Origin: JAPOXR01 sp963662395
GTDB lineage: Bacteria > Pseudomonadota > Alphaproteobacteria > Rhodobacterales > Rhodobacteraceae
DNA length: 64,000 nt
Direction of reading: 5' to 3'
Assembly (NCBI GenBank): GCA_963662395.1
Contig: OY759511.1
Location: 248,001-312,000 of the forward strand
Shown piece by piece: positions 55,439 to 64,000 of this stretch. Numbering within the stretch: position 1 is the stretch's first letter; every line of letters starts with the position of its first letter. The notes beneath the pieces are model-generated. The model searched no databases. It was given only the letters and a program-made list of their open reading frames with translations, and was not told the DNA's origin. The translations under genes were made by a program, and so were the position numbers.

Positions 55439-56611
55439 ATGTTCAGAATTCTCTCGGTCATACTGATTGCTGCCGCGTCATCACTGCTGGCCAGCCTTCC
55501 TGCGTCGTCTTTCCAGACCAGCGGACAATCGATGATCATCATGGATCATGCAACCGGTGCCGTTCTTGCCGAAAAGAATCCCGACCTGCCGCTTCCCCCG
55601 GCCTCGATGTCGAAGCTGATGACGATGAACATGGTCTTCGAGGCACTCGAGGCCGGAAGGCTGACGCTCGATCTCGAATTGCCGGTCTCGCAGCATGCGG
55701 CGAACTACCGGGGCTCGTCGATGTTCCTCAAGCGCGGCGAACGGATCAGCGTTCTTGACCTGATCCGGGGCGTGATCGTTCTTTCAGGTAATGATGCCAG
55801 CGCGGTGCTCGCCGAGGCACTGTCACCGGATGGAACCGAGGCAGGGTTTGCCCGGCTCATGAATACGAGGGCGGTCGAGCTTGGATTGACCAACTCGCAT
55901 TTTGCAAATTCGAATGGCTGGCCTGACCCTACCCAACGCATGAGCGCCAGGGATCTTGCAATACTTGCCAGCAGGCTGATCCGGGATTTTCCGGATTATT
56001 ACCGCTACTTTGCCGAAACCGAATTCGGTTTCGACGAGAGAGTGCCGGACAATCGCTACAACCGGAACCCGCTGCTGTCGCTGCGCATCGGCGCCGACGG
56101 CCTCAAGACCGGCTACACCAGGAATGCCGGATACGGCCTGGTCGGCTCGGCAGTCAGGGATGGCAGGCGAGTTGTTTTCGTCGTCAGCGGCCTGGACAGC
56201 CGGGCCACGAGGACCTCGGAATCCGAACAGATCGTCAACTGGTATTTCATCCAGTTTTCCCGGAAGGTGCTGTTCAGCCAGGGCGAGACCGTCACGCAGG
56301 TTCCGCTGTGGATGGGAGATGAAACCCATCTTCCGGTCACGGTCAGCGAGGATGCGGCAGTTCTTGTTCCAAGCGCATCAACCAGCGACATCGAGGCCGA
56401 GGCGGTATTCGGGCAACAATTCCAGGCGCCGGTTGCCGAAGGCCAGGTGGTCGGGGAGCTTCGGGTCACCGTTCCGGGACTGACGGGGGAGACGGTGTTT
56501 CCGCTGGTCGCCGCACAAACGATTGACAGGTCGGGAATCGTGGGACGGCTGAGCCTGGCTGCCCGAAGAATGTTCACCCGGTTTGTCACCGACCGGTTGT
56601 TGGGCAGTTGA
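55439..56611 (+). CDS. D-alanyl-D-alanine carboxypeptidase (PBP5/6 type)
   Basis: Protein of 390 residues from ATG 55439 with a signal peptide (FRILSVILIAAASSLLASLPASSF). The three active-site motifs are SMSK (PPASMSKLMTMNM), SGN (VIVLSGNDASAVLAE) and KTG (GADGLKTGYTRNAGYGL). The C-terminal beta-domain ends in a helix (LAARRMFTRFVTDRLL) that may anchor it to the membrane. It trims pentapeptides in the cell wall. Followed directly by tmk (TGATG junction). Confidence 0.94.
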   Translation: MFRILSVILIAAASSLLASLPASSFQTSGQSMIIMDHATGAVLAEKNPDLPLPPASMSKLMTMNMVFEALEAGRLTLDLELPVSQHAANYRGSSMFLKRGERISVLDLIRGVIVLSGNDASAVLAEALSPDGTEAGFARLMNTRAVELGLTNSHFANSNGWPDPTQRMSARDLAILASRLIRDFPDYYRYFAETEFGFDERVPDNRYNRNPLLSLRIGADGLKTGYTRNAGYGLVGSAVRDGRRVVFVVSGLDSRATRTSESEQIVNWYFIQFSRKVLFSQGETVTQVPLWMGDETHLPVTVSEDAAVLVPSASTSDIEAEAVFGQQFQAPVAEGQVVGELRVTVPGLTGETVFPLVAAQTIDRSGIVGRLSLAARRMFTRFVTDRLLGS

Positions 56612-57237
56612 TGCAGTGCGCCGGCCGGTTCGTTACAATCGAGGGGATTGACGGGGCCGGCAAGTCGGTTCAGGCCAGGACACTGACGGAACGCCTTGTC
56701 GCTGTCGGCCATGATGCCGTTGCCACCCGCGAACCTGGCGGAGGCTCCGGCGGTGAGGCCATCCGCCAGTTGCTGATCGGCAGTTCGGCCGGGACCTATT
56801 CGGTTGACACGGAATTGCTCCTGTTTCTTGCCGCAAGGCGAAATCACCTGGATACGCTGATCCAGCCCGCCCTGGATGCGGGCCAACTGGTGATCTGTGA
56901 TCGTTTTGCCGACTCGACCCGGATCTACCAGGGACTGAATCACCCTGAACGCCGCCGCCTGATCGACCGGCTACACCGGATGGTCATCAAGCGGGAACCG
57001 GACCTGACCTTCATTCTCGATCTTCCGGTGGAGATGGCGATCAGCCGGATTCGATCGCGCTCCGGACATGATCCGCGGTTCGAGAACCTTGGCGAGCAGG
57101 TCGCTTCCTTGCGAGAAGGATTCCGCGACCTTTGCCGGGAATATCCTGGGCGCTGCGTTCTGATCGACGGCACACGGCCCCGTGACGAGATCGCCGATGA
57201 TCTCCTGGCCAGAACCATCGGTCTGGTTGATGGATGA
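56611..57237 (+). CDS. tmk: Thymidylate kinase
   Basis: Protein of 208 residues: P-loop FVTIEGIDGAGKSVQARTL, TREPGG, LLFLAARRNHL, VICDRFADSTRIYQG and the lid region RSRSGHDPRFENL. ATG 56611 overlaps the previous stop (TGATG); a TTG at 56608 is possible. It phosphorylates dTMP. Confidence 0.96.
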   Translation: MQCAGRFVTIEGIDGAGKSVQARTLTERLVAVGHDAVATREPGGGSGGEAIRQLLIGSSAGTYSVDTELLLFLAARRNHLDTLIQPALDAGQLVICDRFADSTRIYQGLNHPERRRLIDRLHRMVIKREPDLTFILDLPVEMAISRIRSRSGHDPRFENLGEQVASLREGFRDLCREYPGRCVLIDGTRPRDEIADDLLARTIGLVDG

Positions 57238-58330
57238 GATGACCGAGTTATCCACGGGCGGCGAGCGATCACTGCACCCGCTGATGAGCACGAAGCTGTT
57301 CGGCCATGACGATTCCGAGCAGGAGATCCTGTCGGCGATCCTCGACAACCGGCTTCCCCATGCCTGGCTGATCTGCGGGGCGCGGGGAATCGGAAAGGCA
57401 ACCCTGGCCTGGCGAGCAGTCAAGTTCCTGTTCATGCACCATCAGCATCGGCAGGACGGTGTGGCACCGACATCCCTTGAAACACCTGGCGACCATCCGG
57501 TGGTCCGTGGCGTCAAGGCACGAACGGAGACGACGGTGATGTGCATCGGGCATGCGCCGGATGCCGACAAGGGTCTCATCACCGTCGACGAGGTTCGGCG
57601 GTTGAAGTCATTGTCCGGACTGACCGCCGCCGATGACAAGCCGCTGGCGGCGGTCATCGATTCGGCCGATGATTTGAATCCCAGCAGTGCCAATGTGCTG
57701 CTCAAGCTGCTGGAAGAGCCCCAGGACAATTCGGTGTTCTTCCTTGTCTGCAACAACCCTGCCCGCCTGCTGCCGACAATCCGCAGCCGCTGCCGCCGCC
57801 TGAATTGCAGCCCGCTGACAGAGGCCGATACGGCGAGGGTGCTGCGAGAGCTCGGCATCGACGCAGGCAGCGAGATCCATGCTCTTGTCCAATTGTCGGA
57901 GGGATCGCCGGGGGATGCGCTCAGGCTTCGAGACCATGGCGGGGTCGCACGCTATGACAGCATCGTCGAGATGATACTTGCCGCCCCGGGGCTTGACCGC
58001 AGCCGGGTGGCCGAGTTGGCCGGGACCGGCAAGGGAGTCGACAACTGGCCCGAGGTCAAATTCGACCTGGAGTTGATCCTGCTCTGCGTGTCCAGGCTGG
58101 CCCGGAGTGCAGTTGCCGGTGTCGGGCTGGTTGCGCCGTCCAGCAAGCGGGAGGAATTGATGTTCCAGGCCCACGCATCGTCACCGGCCGCCGCATCAGC
58201 CTGGTCTTCGCTGCATGGCAAGGCGCTGCCACAACTCAGGAAATCGCTTGCGATCAATATTGACCCGACAGCGCTGATATTCGATCTGCTGCTGGAAATC
58301 GATCGCCTCGCCGGCCAATTGCCAAGATGA
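57230..58330 (+). CDS. holB: DNA polymerase III subunit delta'
   Basis: Protein of 366 residues (363 from ATG 57239). AAA+ clamp-loader motifs: LPHAWLICGARGIGKATLAWRAVKFL, ITVDEVRRLKSLSGLTAADDKPLAAVIDSADDLNPSSANVLLKLLEEPQDNSVFFLVCNNPARLLPTIRSRCRRL (SRC motif). The order tmk-holB-tatD is standard. Start overlaps the end of tmk. Confidence 0.95.
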   Translation: MDEMTELSTGGERSLHPLMSTKLFGHDDSEQEILSAILDNRLPHAWLICGARGIGKATLAWRAVKFLFMHHQHRQDGVAPTSLETPGDHPVVRGVKARTETTVMCIGHAPDADKGLITVDEVRRLKSLSGLTAADDKPLAAVIDSADDLNPSSANVLLKLLEEPQDNSVFFLVCNNPARLLPTIRSRCRRLNCSPLTEADTARVLRELGIDAGSEIHALVQLSEGSPGDALRLRDHGGVARYDSIVEMILAAPGLDRSRVAELAGTGKGVDNWPEVKFDLELILLCVSRLARSAVAGVGLVAPSSKREELMFQAHASSPAAASAWSSLHGKALPQLRKSLAINIDPTALIFDLLLEIDRLAGQLPR

Positions 58331-59145
58331 GCCCGGACTCCATGCAGCAACCCGCCATCATCGACAGCCACTGTCATCTCGACTTTCCGCAATTCGAGAC
58401 GGATCTCGAACAGGTGGTCGCCAGGGCTGCCGAGTCCGGGGTTTCCCGGATGCTGACCATCTGTACAAAGCCGAGGAATATCGGGCGATCGATCGCCATC
58501 GCCGAGCAATATCCCCAGGTGTTCTTCGCCGCCGGCGTTCATCCGCATCATGTTGCCGCGGAAGAGTCGGTCTCCGTGACCGATCTCGTCCGAATGGCCG
58601 GGCATCCCAGGATGGTGGCGGTTGGAGAGACCGGGCTGGACTACCACTACACCTCGGATACCGCATATCACCAGAAAGCAAGCCTTGCCGTCCATATCGA
58701 GGCAGCCCGCCAGACCGGCCTGCCGCTGATCATCCATTCGAGAGATGCCGATCGGGACATGGCCGACATCCTGTCCAGCGAGTATCGCAACCAGCCATAT
58801 TCGTGCGTCATGCACTGCTATTCATCCGGTCGGCACCTGGCTGAAGCCGCCCTGGATCTGGGATTCTTCCTGTCCATGTCCGGCATCATCACTTTCCGGA
58901 ATGCCGAGGAGTTGCGGAGCATCTTCGCCGATGTGCCCCTGGACCGGATCCTGATCGAGACCGATGCGCCCTATCTGGCGCCTGTCCCCTGGCGGGGAAA
59001 GCGAAACGAGCCCTTCATGGTCAGCAGCGTCATGACCGAAGGGGCGCGGCTGAAGGGGATCTCGCCGGCAGAATTCGCCTCGGCAACCACCGGCAATTTC
59101 AACAGGCTGTTCGGCAAGACCATGACGTTCGGCGGGGATGGCTGA
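58327..59145 (+). CDS. tatD: TatD-family deoxyribonuclease
   Basis: Protein of 272 residues: IIDSHCHLDFPQF (metal-binding HxH), AAGVHPHHV, AVGETGLDYHY, PLIIHSRDADRDM, VMHCYSSG and ILIETDAPYLAPVPWRGKRNEP. Metal-dependent 3'-5' exonuclease family. Overlaps holB by 4 bp. Confidence 0.94.
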   Translation: MSPDSMQQPAIIDSHCHLDFPQFETDLEQVVARAAESGVSRMLTICTKPRNIGRSIAIAEQYPQVFFAAGVHPHHVAAEESVSVTDLVRMAGHPRMVAVGETGLDYHYTSDTAYHQKASLAVHIEAARQTGLPLIIHSRDADRDMADILSSEYRNQPYSCVMHCYSSGRHLAEAALDLGFFLSMSGIITFRNAEELRSIFADVPLDRILIETDAPYLAPVPWRGKRNEPFMVSSVMTEGARLKGISPAEFASATTGNFNRLFGKTMTFGGDG

Positions 59146-59148
59146 CCA

Positions 59149-59991
59149 ATGCGCGAGTTGCGGTTCACCATATTGGGGTGCGGCTCATCCGGCGGCGTCC
59201 CCCGCATCGGCGGCGACTGGGGAAATTGTGATCCCGGCAATTGGAGGAACCGCCGGACCCGATGCTCGTTGCTGGTGCAGTTGTTCAACGGCAATGCCGT
59301 CACCACGGCGCTGATCGACTCGTCTCCGGATCTTCGGCAGCAACTGCTTGCCGCCGGCATTTGCAATATCGATGGCGTTGCCTACACCCACTCACATGCC
59401 GACCATGTCAACGGCCTCGACGATTTGCGGGTCGTCTTTCTGAACCGCAAACAGCGAATTCCGACCTGGGCCGCCAGGGTGACCCGGGACGAGCTGATCG
59501 CCCGGTTCAGCTATGCCTTCGTGGGTCTCAAGGGAAGCGCCTACCCGCCTATCCTCCAATTGCAGGAAATGGATGGCCCGGTCGCCATTTCCGGCGCGGG
59601 TGGCGAAATCGTTCTGCGCCCGATTCCGGTGGACCACGGCTCGGTTGAGGCCTTGGGGTTCAGGATCGGGGATCTCGCCTATCTTCCGGATGTCTCCGAT
59701 ATCGGCCCGAAATCCTGGCCACTCCTCGAGGGCCTGGATTGCTGGATCCTCGATGCGCTGCGCCGCCGGCCGCATCCATCGCATGTGCACCTGGCCCGGT
59801 CGCTGGTGTGGATCGAGAAGGCGCGCCCGAGACGGGCCATCCTGACCAACATGCATACCGACCTGGATTACGATACGTTGCTGGCCGAAACTCCGGCCAA
59901 TGTCGAGCCGGCCCATGACGGCATGACCATCAGCTACAGCCCTCCGCCTGCCTGCCTCACCAACCGGGCGGGCTCTCCTGCGCAAGCCTGA
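59149..59991 (+). CDS. MBL-fold metallohydrolase (PhnP-like)
   Basis: Protein of 280 residues: FTILGCGSSGGVPRIGG, RRTRCSLLVQL, IDSSPDLRQQLLAAG, and the metal site YTHSHADHVNGLDDLR, later PIPVDHG, LAYLPDVSDI and TNMHTDLDYD. This family acts on phosphodiesters such as cyclic phosphates. It closes the dacA-tmk-holB-tatD series with a 3-bp gap. Confidence 0.92.
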   Translation: MRELRFTILGCGSSGGVPRIGGDWGNCDPGNWRNRRTRCSLLVQLFNGNAVTTALIDSSPDLRQQLLAAGICNIDGVAYTHSHADHVNGLDDLRVVFLNRKQRIPTWAARVTRDELIARFSYAFVGLKGSAYPPILQLQEMDGPVAISGAGGEIVLRPIPVDHGSVEALGFRIGDLAYLPDVSDIGPKSWPLLEGLDCWILDALRRRPHPSHVHLARSLVWIEKARPRRAILTNMHTDLDYDTLLAETPANVEPAHDGMTISYSPPPACLTNRAGSPAQA

Positions 59992-60009
59992 TCTCCAGGA
60001 ACGGCTCCC

Positions 60010-60942
60010 TTGCAAGTCCTGCTTGAAGTCACCATCCCGGTATTCCTCGTGATTGCTGCCGGATATTTGGCGGTGAGGCTGCGATTTCTCGAGGATGCGC
60101 ATATCCGGGGCCTGATGAAATTTGCCCAGGGCATTGCGATTCCCTGCCTGCTGTTCCGGGCCATTTCCGAAATCGACTTTGTCGCACGGTTCGACCTGCA
60201 TTTCATGCTGTCATTCTACTCCGGGTCGGTGGTTGCCTTCCTCCTGGGATTTCTCGGCGCTCGCCATCTCTTTGGCCGGGACCTGGAGGATTCCATTGCC
60301 ATCGGGTTTGCCGCCCTTTTTGGCAATACGGTGCTGGTCGGCCTGGCCATCGTCGATCGGGCATATGGTGGCGACGTGCTCGACAATACCTACCTGCTGG
60401 TCGCCTTCCATGCACCCTTCTGCTACCTGATCGGCATCACCTGCATGGAAGTTGCCCGAAGCACCGGGAGGAACGCCGCCGTCCTTGCCCGTGCAGTTCT
60501 CGGCGGCATGTTCAGCAATGCCATCATGGTTGGCATCGCGGCCGGTTTTGTCGTCAACATCTTTGGCATCCCGGTGCCGATGCTGGCGGGCGATGCCGTG
60601 GACATGGTCAAGGAAACGGCACTGCCGGCTGCCCTGTTCGGACTCGGAGGGATCCTGGTTCGCTATCGCCCCGAGGGCGATATCAAGATCATAGCCTGGA
60701 TCTGCCTGCTGGCGTTGGTGGTCCATCCGCTGGTAACCTGGACACTCGCTGGCCCGGCTGCCGGGCTGGACCAGTCAATGATTCGCAGCAGCGTCATCAC
60801 CGCGGCGATGGCCCCTGGAATCAACGCCTACATCTTTGCCAGCATGTACGGCCGGGCGATGCGGGTTGCCGCCAGCTCGGTGTTGATCGGTACCATCCTG
60901 TCGGTCGCAACCGCATCGGTATGGATCGTGATTGCCGGCTAG
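60010..60942 (+). CDS. AEC-family (auxin efflux carrier-like) permease
   Basis: Membrane protein of 310 residues starting at TTG 60010 (LLEVTIPVFLVIAAGYLAVRL) with AGGAACGG upstream. About ten hydrophobic segments; family motifs are GLMKFAQGIAIPCLLFRAI, FGNTVLVGLAIVDRAYG, and ALPAALFGLGGIL. Substrate unknown. Its stop overlaps the convergent ABC permease stop by 3 bp. Confidence 0.87.
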   Translation: MQVLLEVTIPVFLVIAAGYLAVRLRFLEDAHIRGLMKFAQGIAIPCLLFRAISEIDFVARFDLHFMLSFYSGSVVAFLLGFLGARHLFGRDLEDSIAIGFAALFGNTVLVGLAIVDRAYGGDVLDNTYLLVAFHAPFCYLIGITCMEVARSTGRNAAVLARAVLGGMFSNAIMVGIAAGFVVNIFGIPVPMLAGDAVDMVKETALPAALFGLGGILVRYRPEGDIKIIAWICLLALVVHPLVTWTLAGPAAGLDQSMIRSSVITAAMAPGINAYIFASMYGRAMRVAASSVLIGTILSVATASVWIVIAG

Positions 60943-61793
60943 GCGGCGCTCATTCCCCGCAACCTCTCCGACCGGCGGCGAAGCAGCTCGACCGTGGCCA
61001 GCAACAGGATCGATATCGCCACGAGGATGGTTGCCACGGCCAGGATCGTCGGACTGATCTGTTCCCTGAGCCCGTTGAACATCTCCCAGGGCAAGGTCTT
61101 CAACTGGGCCGAGCCGACAAACAGGACCACGACCACCTCGTCAAAGGAAGTGATGAAGGCAAACAATGCACCGGATACGACACCGGGGAGAATCAACGGC
61201 ATCTGCACCTTGAAGAAGGTGCGGATCGGCCCGGCCCCGAGGCTGGCCGAGGCGCGGGTCAGGCTCTTGTCGAACCCGGTCAGGGTGGCGGTCACCGTGA
61301 TGATGACAAACGGGATTCCAAGGGCGGCATGGGCAAGCACCACCCCGACATAGGTGCCCTGCAATCCGACCCGTGAATAGAAGAAATACATGCCGGCGGC
61401 CGAGATGATCAGCGGGACGATCATCGGCGAGATGAGCACCGCCATGATGGCATGCCGGTAGGGAACATGACTCTGGCTGAGACCGATTGCAGCCAGTGTT
61501 CCGAAACTCACTGCCAGCAAGGTGGCGACCGGCGCAATCCGAAACGAATTGAACAGGGCCACCTGCCAGTCGGGATTGGTGAAGAAATCGCGATAATGGC
61601 GCAGCGAATAGCCGTCCGGATCAAGGCGCAACATTTCCGGCGAGAAGGTGAAATAGTCGCCGGCATTGAAGCTGAGCGGCAAGATGACCATGATCGGGAA
61701 GATCAGGAAAACGAAAACCAGCACGCAGATCGCCCGGAACAGGTAGTACCAGCCCTTGTCGACCCAGGTCGCATATGGCGGAAAACGTTCCAT
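60939..61793 (-). CDS. ABC transporter permease (PotC-like)
   Basis: Protein of 284 residues with six membrane segments, starting ERFPPYATWVDKGWYYLFRAICVLVFVFLIFPI. The EAA-type loop ASASLGAGPIRTFFKVQMPLILPGVVSGALFAFITSFDEVVVVLFVG is typical of spermidine/putrescine-type permeases. It forms a pair with the upstream permease (4-bp gap). Confidence 0.92.
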   Translation of the reverse strand: MERFPPYATWVDKGWYYLFRAICVLVFVFLIFPIMVILPLSFNAGDYFTFSPEMLRLDPDGYSLRHYRDFFTNPDWQVALFNSFRIAPVATLLAVSFGTLAAIGLSQSHVPYRHAIMAVLISPMIVPLIISAAGMYFFYSRVGLQGTYVGVVLAHAALGIPFVIITVTATLTGFDKSLTRASASLGAGPIRTFFKVQMPLILPGVVSGALFAFITSFDEVVVVLFVGSAQLKTLPWEMFNGLREQISPTILAVATILVAISILLLATVELLRRRSERLRGMSAA

Positions 61794-61797
61794 GGGA

Positions 61798-63363
61798 CTA
61801 TCCCAGCTTCACGTTGTCGATGCCGACCAGCCGGTCATAGGTCCAGTAGAGAACCAGCACGATGCCGAACAGGATCGTGGCCAGCGCCGCCGCCAGACCC
61901 CAGTTCAGCGACGACGAGATATGGTAGGCGATCCGGTTGGAAATGAAGGTGCCCTTGGTGCCACCGACCAGTTCGGGGGTGATGTAGTAGCCAATCGACA
62001 GGATGAACACGAGGACCGAGCCGGCACCAATTCCGGCCATGGTCTGTGGAAAGTAGATTCTCCGGAATGCCGTCCAGCTATTGGCACCCAGCGATCTGGC
62101 GGCCCGGACATAGGATTCCGGGATCGTCTTCATGACCGAGTACAGCGGAAGAATCATGAAGGGCAGCAGGATATGGGACATGGCGACAATGGTGCCGAAC
62201 TGGTTGTTGATCATGATGAATCGTTCGGAATTGTCGATGATGCGCAATGCGACCAGGGTATCGTTGATGACACCCTCCTGTTGCAGGAGCACCTTCCAGG
62301 CCGAGGTCCTCACCAGCAATGATGTCCAGAAGGGCAGCAGCACCAGGATAAGCAGGAGGTTGGCCCGGCTGAGCGGTTGATGTGCCAGATAGAATGCAAT
62401 CGGATACCCCAGCACCATGCAGACCAGGGTGATGGTCATCGACATGATCATGGTCCGGATGAAAATCCGGATATAGATTCTCTCTGTCTCATCCCTGGCT
62501 TCAGGCCCCTCGAATCCCTTCTTGAGATCGACGGCGTTCAGGAAATAGCCCTCGGTCAGCTTCGGCGAATAGATGCGAATGACCCGCCACACATTCGGGT
62601 CGGTCCAGCGATCGTCGAATTCGATGAACTTGTCCTTGAGGCTGACACCGTCCAGTTCGCCCAACCGGGAGTGGGCGGTCTGCAGCATCTCGCCGGCATC
62701 CGAGCCGAGATCGGCAAGACCGGATGCACCGAGCGCCCGCAACTCGACGGCCAGCGACACGTAGAAATAGTCGTCAGGTTGGCCACCGGACGAGTTCCGC
62801 TGGATCCAGACGTCGAGAGCCCGGGCGGAGTTCGGCAAGAGATCCCTGAGTCGGGCGTCGGAAAACCGGCCCTGCAGCCAGGATGACTCCAGCCAGCCCG
62901 GATCCAGATCGGCAAAGAGGCCGGCAAACTCCGGCAAGTCGAGCCTCTTGGTCTCCCGTCCGCCCTTGCGAAACTGGGAGGCAATGCCTGGTGCCTCGTA
63001 ATTCAGCCGCGATCCGACCCGGGTGTGCCGGCGCAGATCGGTGGCAATTCGCAGATCGGCGTAGAATGAACGAAACACCTCCTCGCCCGGCGACTCGTCG
63101 ACTTCCGGCTCCCAGGCTTGAAGTGACGTAACAGTCCGCGGCAGGTGTTCCGAAACAATGCCGTTCTCGACCGAGCGGAACAACATGTCGCCGATCGGAA
63201 ACAGGAATGAAATCAGGACGAAGATCAGGAGCGGCGATATCAGCAGCAACGCCCTGGTCTTGTGCCATCTGAGAGAGCGGTCGAGCTTGCGCCGCAATTC
63301 GGCGCTGCCCTCCTCCGGGATCGTCGGCGCCGGCTCTGATGGATGACGAGTCACGCCTGGCAC
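61798..63363 (-). CDS. ABC transporter permease (PotB-like) with long periplasmic insert
   Basis: Protein of 521 residues, about 200 more than usual PotB. Membrane segment 1 (ALLLISPLLIFVLISFLFPIGDMLFRSV) is followed by a hydrophilic insert of about 230 residues (for example SRLNYEAPGIASQF, LDVWIQRNSSGGQPDDYFYVSLAVELRAL), then five segments with LVCMVLGYPIAFYLAH and the EAA loop ARSLGANSWTAFRRIYFPQTMAGIGAGSVLVFILSIGYY. The insert would face the periplasm and could bind the solute receptor or substrate. Confidence 0.88.
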   Translation of the reverse strand: MPGVTRHPSEPAPTIPEEGSAELRRKLDRSLRWHKTRALLLISPLLIFVLISFLFPIGDMLFRSVENGIVSEHLPRTVTSLQAWEPEVDESPGEEVFRSFYADLRIATDLRRHTRVGSRLNYEAPGIASQFRKGGRETKRLDLPEFAGLFADLDPGWLESSWLQGRFSDARLRDLLPNSARALDVWIQRNSSGGQPDDYFYVSLAVELRALGASGLADLGSDAGEMLQTAHSRLGELDGVSLKDKFIEFDDRWTDPNVWRVIRIYSPKLTEGYFLNAVDLKKGFEGPEARDETERIYIRIFIRTMIMSMTITLVCMVLGYPIAFYLAHQPLSRANLLLILVLLPFWTSLLVRTSAWKVLLQQEGVINDTLVALRIIDNSERFIMINNQFGTIVAMSHILLPFMILPLYSVMKTIPESYVRAARSLGANSWTAFRRIYFPQTMAGIGAGSVLVFILSIGYYITPELVGGTKGTFISNRIAYHISSSLNWGLAAALATILFGIVLVLYWTYDRLVGIDNVKLG

Positions 63364-63536
63364 TCACCGCAGGTCATCGATCGGCCGGACAGCCCTGCCC
63401 GGTCTCTCATCCTGCCAGGCAGGCCTGGAAAGAAGACGGATCATTGCCGATGAAATCTTGGTCAAGGAAGCCCTGTCTGGCTGGACCGAACCGGGGCCAG
63501 TTTGCCAGCCCCGGTCCTGCAATTCCGGTTCCAGTT

Positions 63537-64000
63537 TCAGCGCGCGAGCCACGCCTGGAACTTGGCATCGATGTCATCCCGGTAGTCCGACCACCACCTG
63601 TAGTCATAGATGAGGACATTCTGGGAATTGGCCGGGTCTGTCGGCATGTGCGGTCCCATTTCGATCCCGAGATCGGCATGCTTGCCAACCAGCGGAGCAG
63701 AAGACATGCGGGCCGGACCATAGGAAATCCACTTTGCCTGGTCTGCCAGCCGCTGCGTGTCAGTGGCAAAGTTCAGCAGGGCAAGAGTTGTCTCCAGGCG
63801 GTCGGCGGGCAGGCCTTCCGGTATCACCCATCCATCGAGGTCGAATGCCTGGGCATCCCAAAGGATCTTGACCGGAGCACCCTTCTCCTCGATCAGCGAG
63901 AACAGGCGGCCGTTATAGGTCGAGCCCAGCACGATTTCCTTGTCGGCCAGCAATTGCGGCGTATCCGCACCGGCCGACCACCAGATGACGTGATCCTTGA
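63537..64000 (-). CDS. ABC transporter substrate-binding protein (PotD-like), 5' end beyond window
   Basis: The C-terminal part is visible: LADKEIVLGSTYNGRLFSLIEEKGAPVKILWDAQAFDLDGWVIPEGLPADRLETTLALLNFATDTQRLADQAKWISYGPAR, then DPANSQNVLIYDYRWWSDYRDDIDAKFQAWLA. This matches periplasmic polyamine-type receptors. It precedes the two permeases by 173 bp, and this gap shows no gene. Confidence 0.88.
   Translation of the reverse strand, partial: KDHVIWWSAGADTPQLLADKEIVLGSTYNGRLFSLIEEKGAPVKILWDAQAFDLDGWVIPEGLPADRLETTLALLNFATDTQRLADQAKWISYGPARMSSAPLVGKHADLGIEMGPHMPTDPANSQNVLIYDYRWWSDYRDDIDAKFQAWLAR

Overview
The window looks like a chromosome segment of a GC-rich alphaproteobacterium. Supporting gene orders are fabD-fabG-acpP-fabF-mltG, rpsF-rpsR-rplI, and a D,D-carboxypeptidase-tmk-holB-tatD-MBL hydrolase string; there are also two TRAP transporter operons and the start of a PotABCD-type ABC operon. 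The genome carries many insertion sequences and frameshifted or truncated genes.

Layout. 1-9.0 kb: a sugar-type region on the minus strand (DeoR regulator, TRAP dctQMP, di-haem peroxidase, LacD-like aldolase) plus a Sel1 gene. The aldolase is split by an IS1634-family element flanked by a 136-137 bp target duplication. 9.2-19.7 kb: housekeeping genes (AsmA, MltG, fatty-acid synthesis with an odd HisA-like gene between acpP and fabF, ribosomal proteins). 19.9-22.5 kb: a decayed FAA hydrolase and the pxpA-pxpC(frameshifted)-pxpB operon.

22.9-43.7 kb: an accessory island of about 20.8 kb splits pxpB. Its 3' part lies at 22445-22888, a 39-bp piece at 25281-25319 and its 5' part at 43704-43943; joining them restores an in-frame 241-codon gene. 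From left to right the island holds: an IS4-type element whose transposase carries a DUF4338 (DruA-like) domain, with a CCGG duplication; a decayed IS630-type copy A containing a recombinase-in-trio (RIT) element with perfect 184-bp inverted repeats; a HEAT-like gene fragment; a three-gene operon (RHH regulator, PHP/SMC-like TrlF ATPase, AlbA_2-GHKL ATPase) that is the best defence-system candidate; a possible group II intron fragment; an IS21-type element carrying a toprim passenger gene and flanked by an exact 8-bp duplication; a dead IS5-type transposase; the start of an HD-domain gene; and IS630-type copy B containing an IS1595-type element whose passenger is a DNA methyltransferase-HNH fusion. 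The outer ends of the two IS630 copies abut pxpB, so the 18.4-kb unit probably entered as a composite transposon; IS4 entered pxpB separately.

43.9-64 kb: acs, rpe, a thioredoxin-like protein, a MetE-like methyltransferase, pobA, a dehydrogenase plus a second TRAP operon, tRNA-Ser(UGA), two decayed IS remnants, dacA-tmk-holB-tatD-MBL, an AEC permease, and an ABC operon running off the right edge.

The number of frameshifts (ritA, ritB, istA, pxpC, the IS5 transposase, the HEAT gene, perhaps the methyltransferase) fits a decaying, transposon-laden genome, but sequencing error cannot be excluded for the single-base cases.
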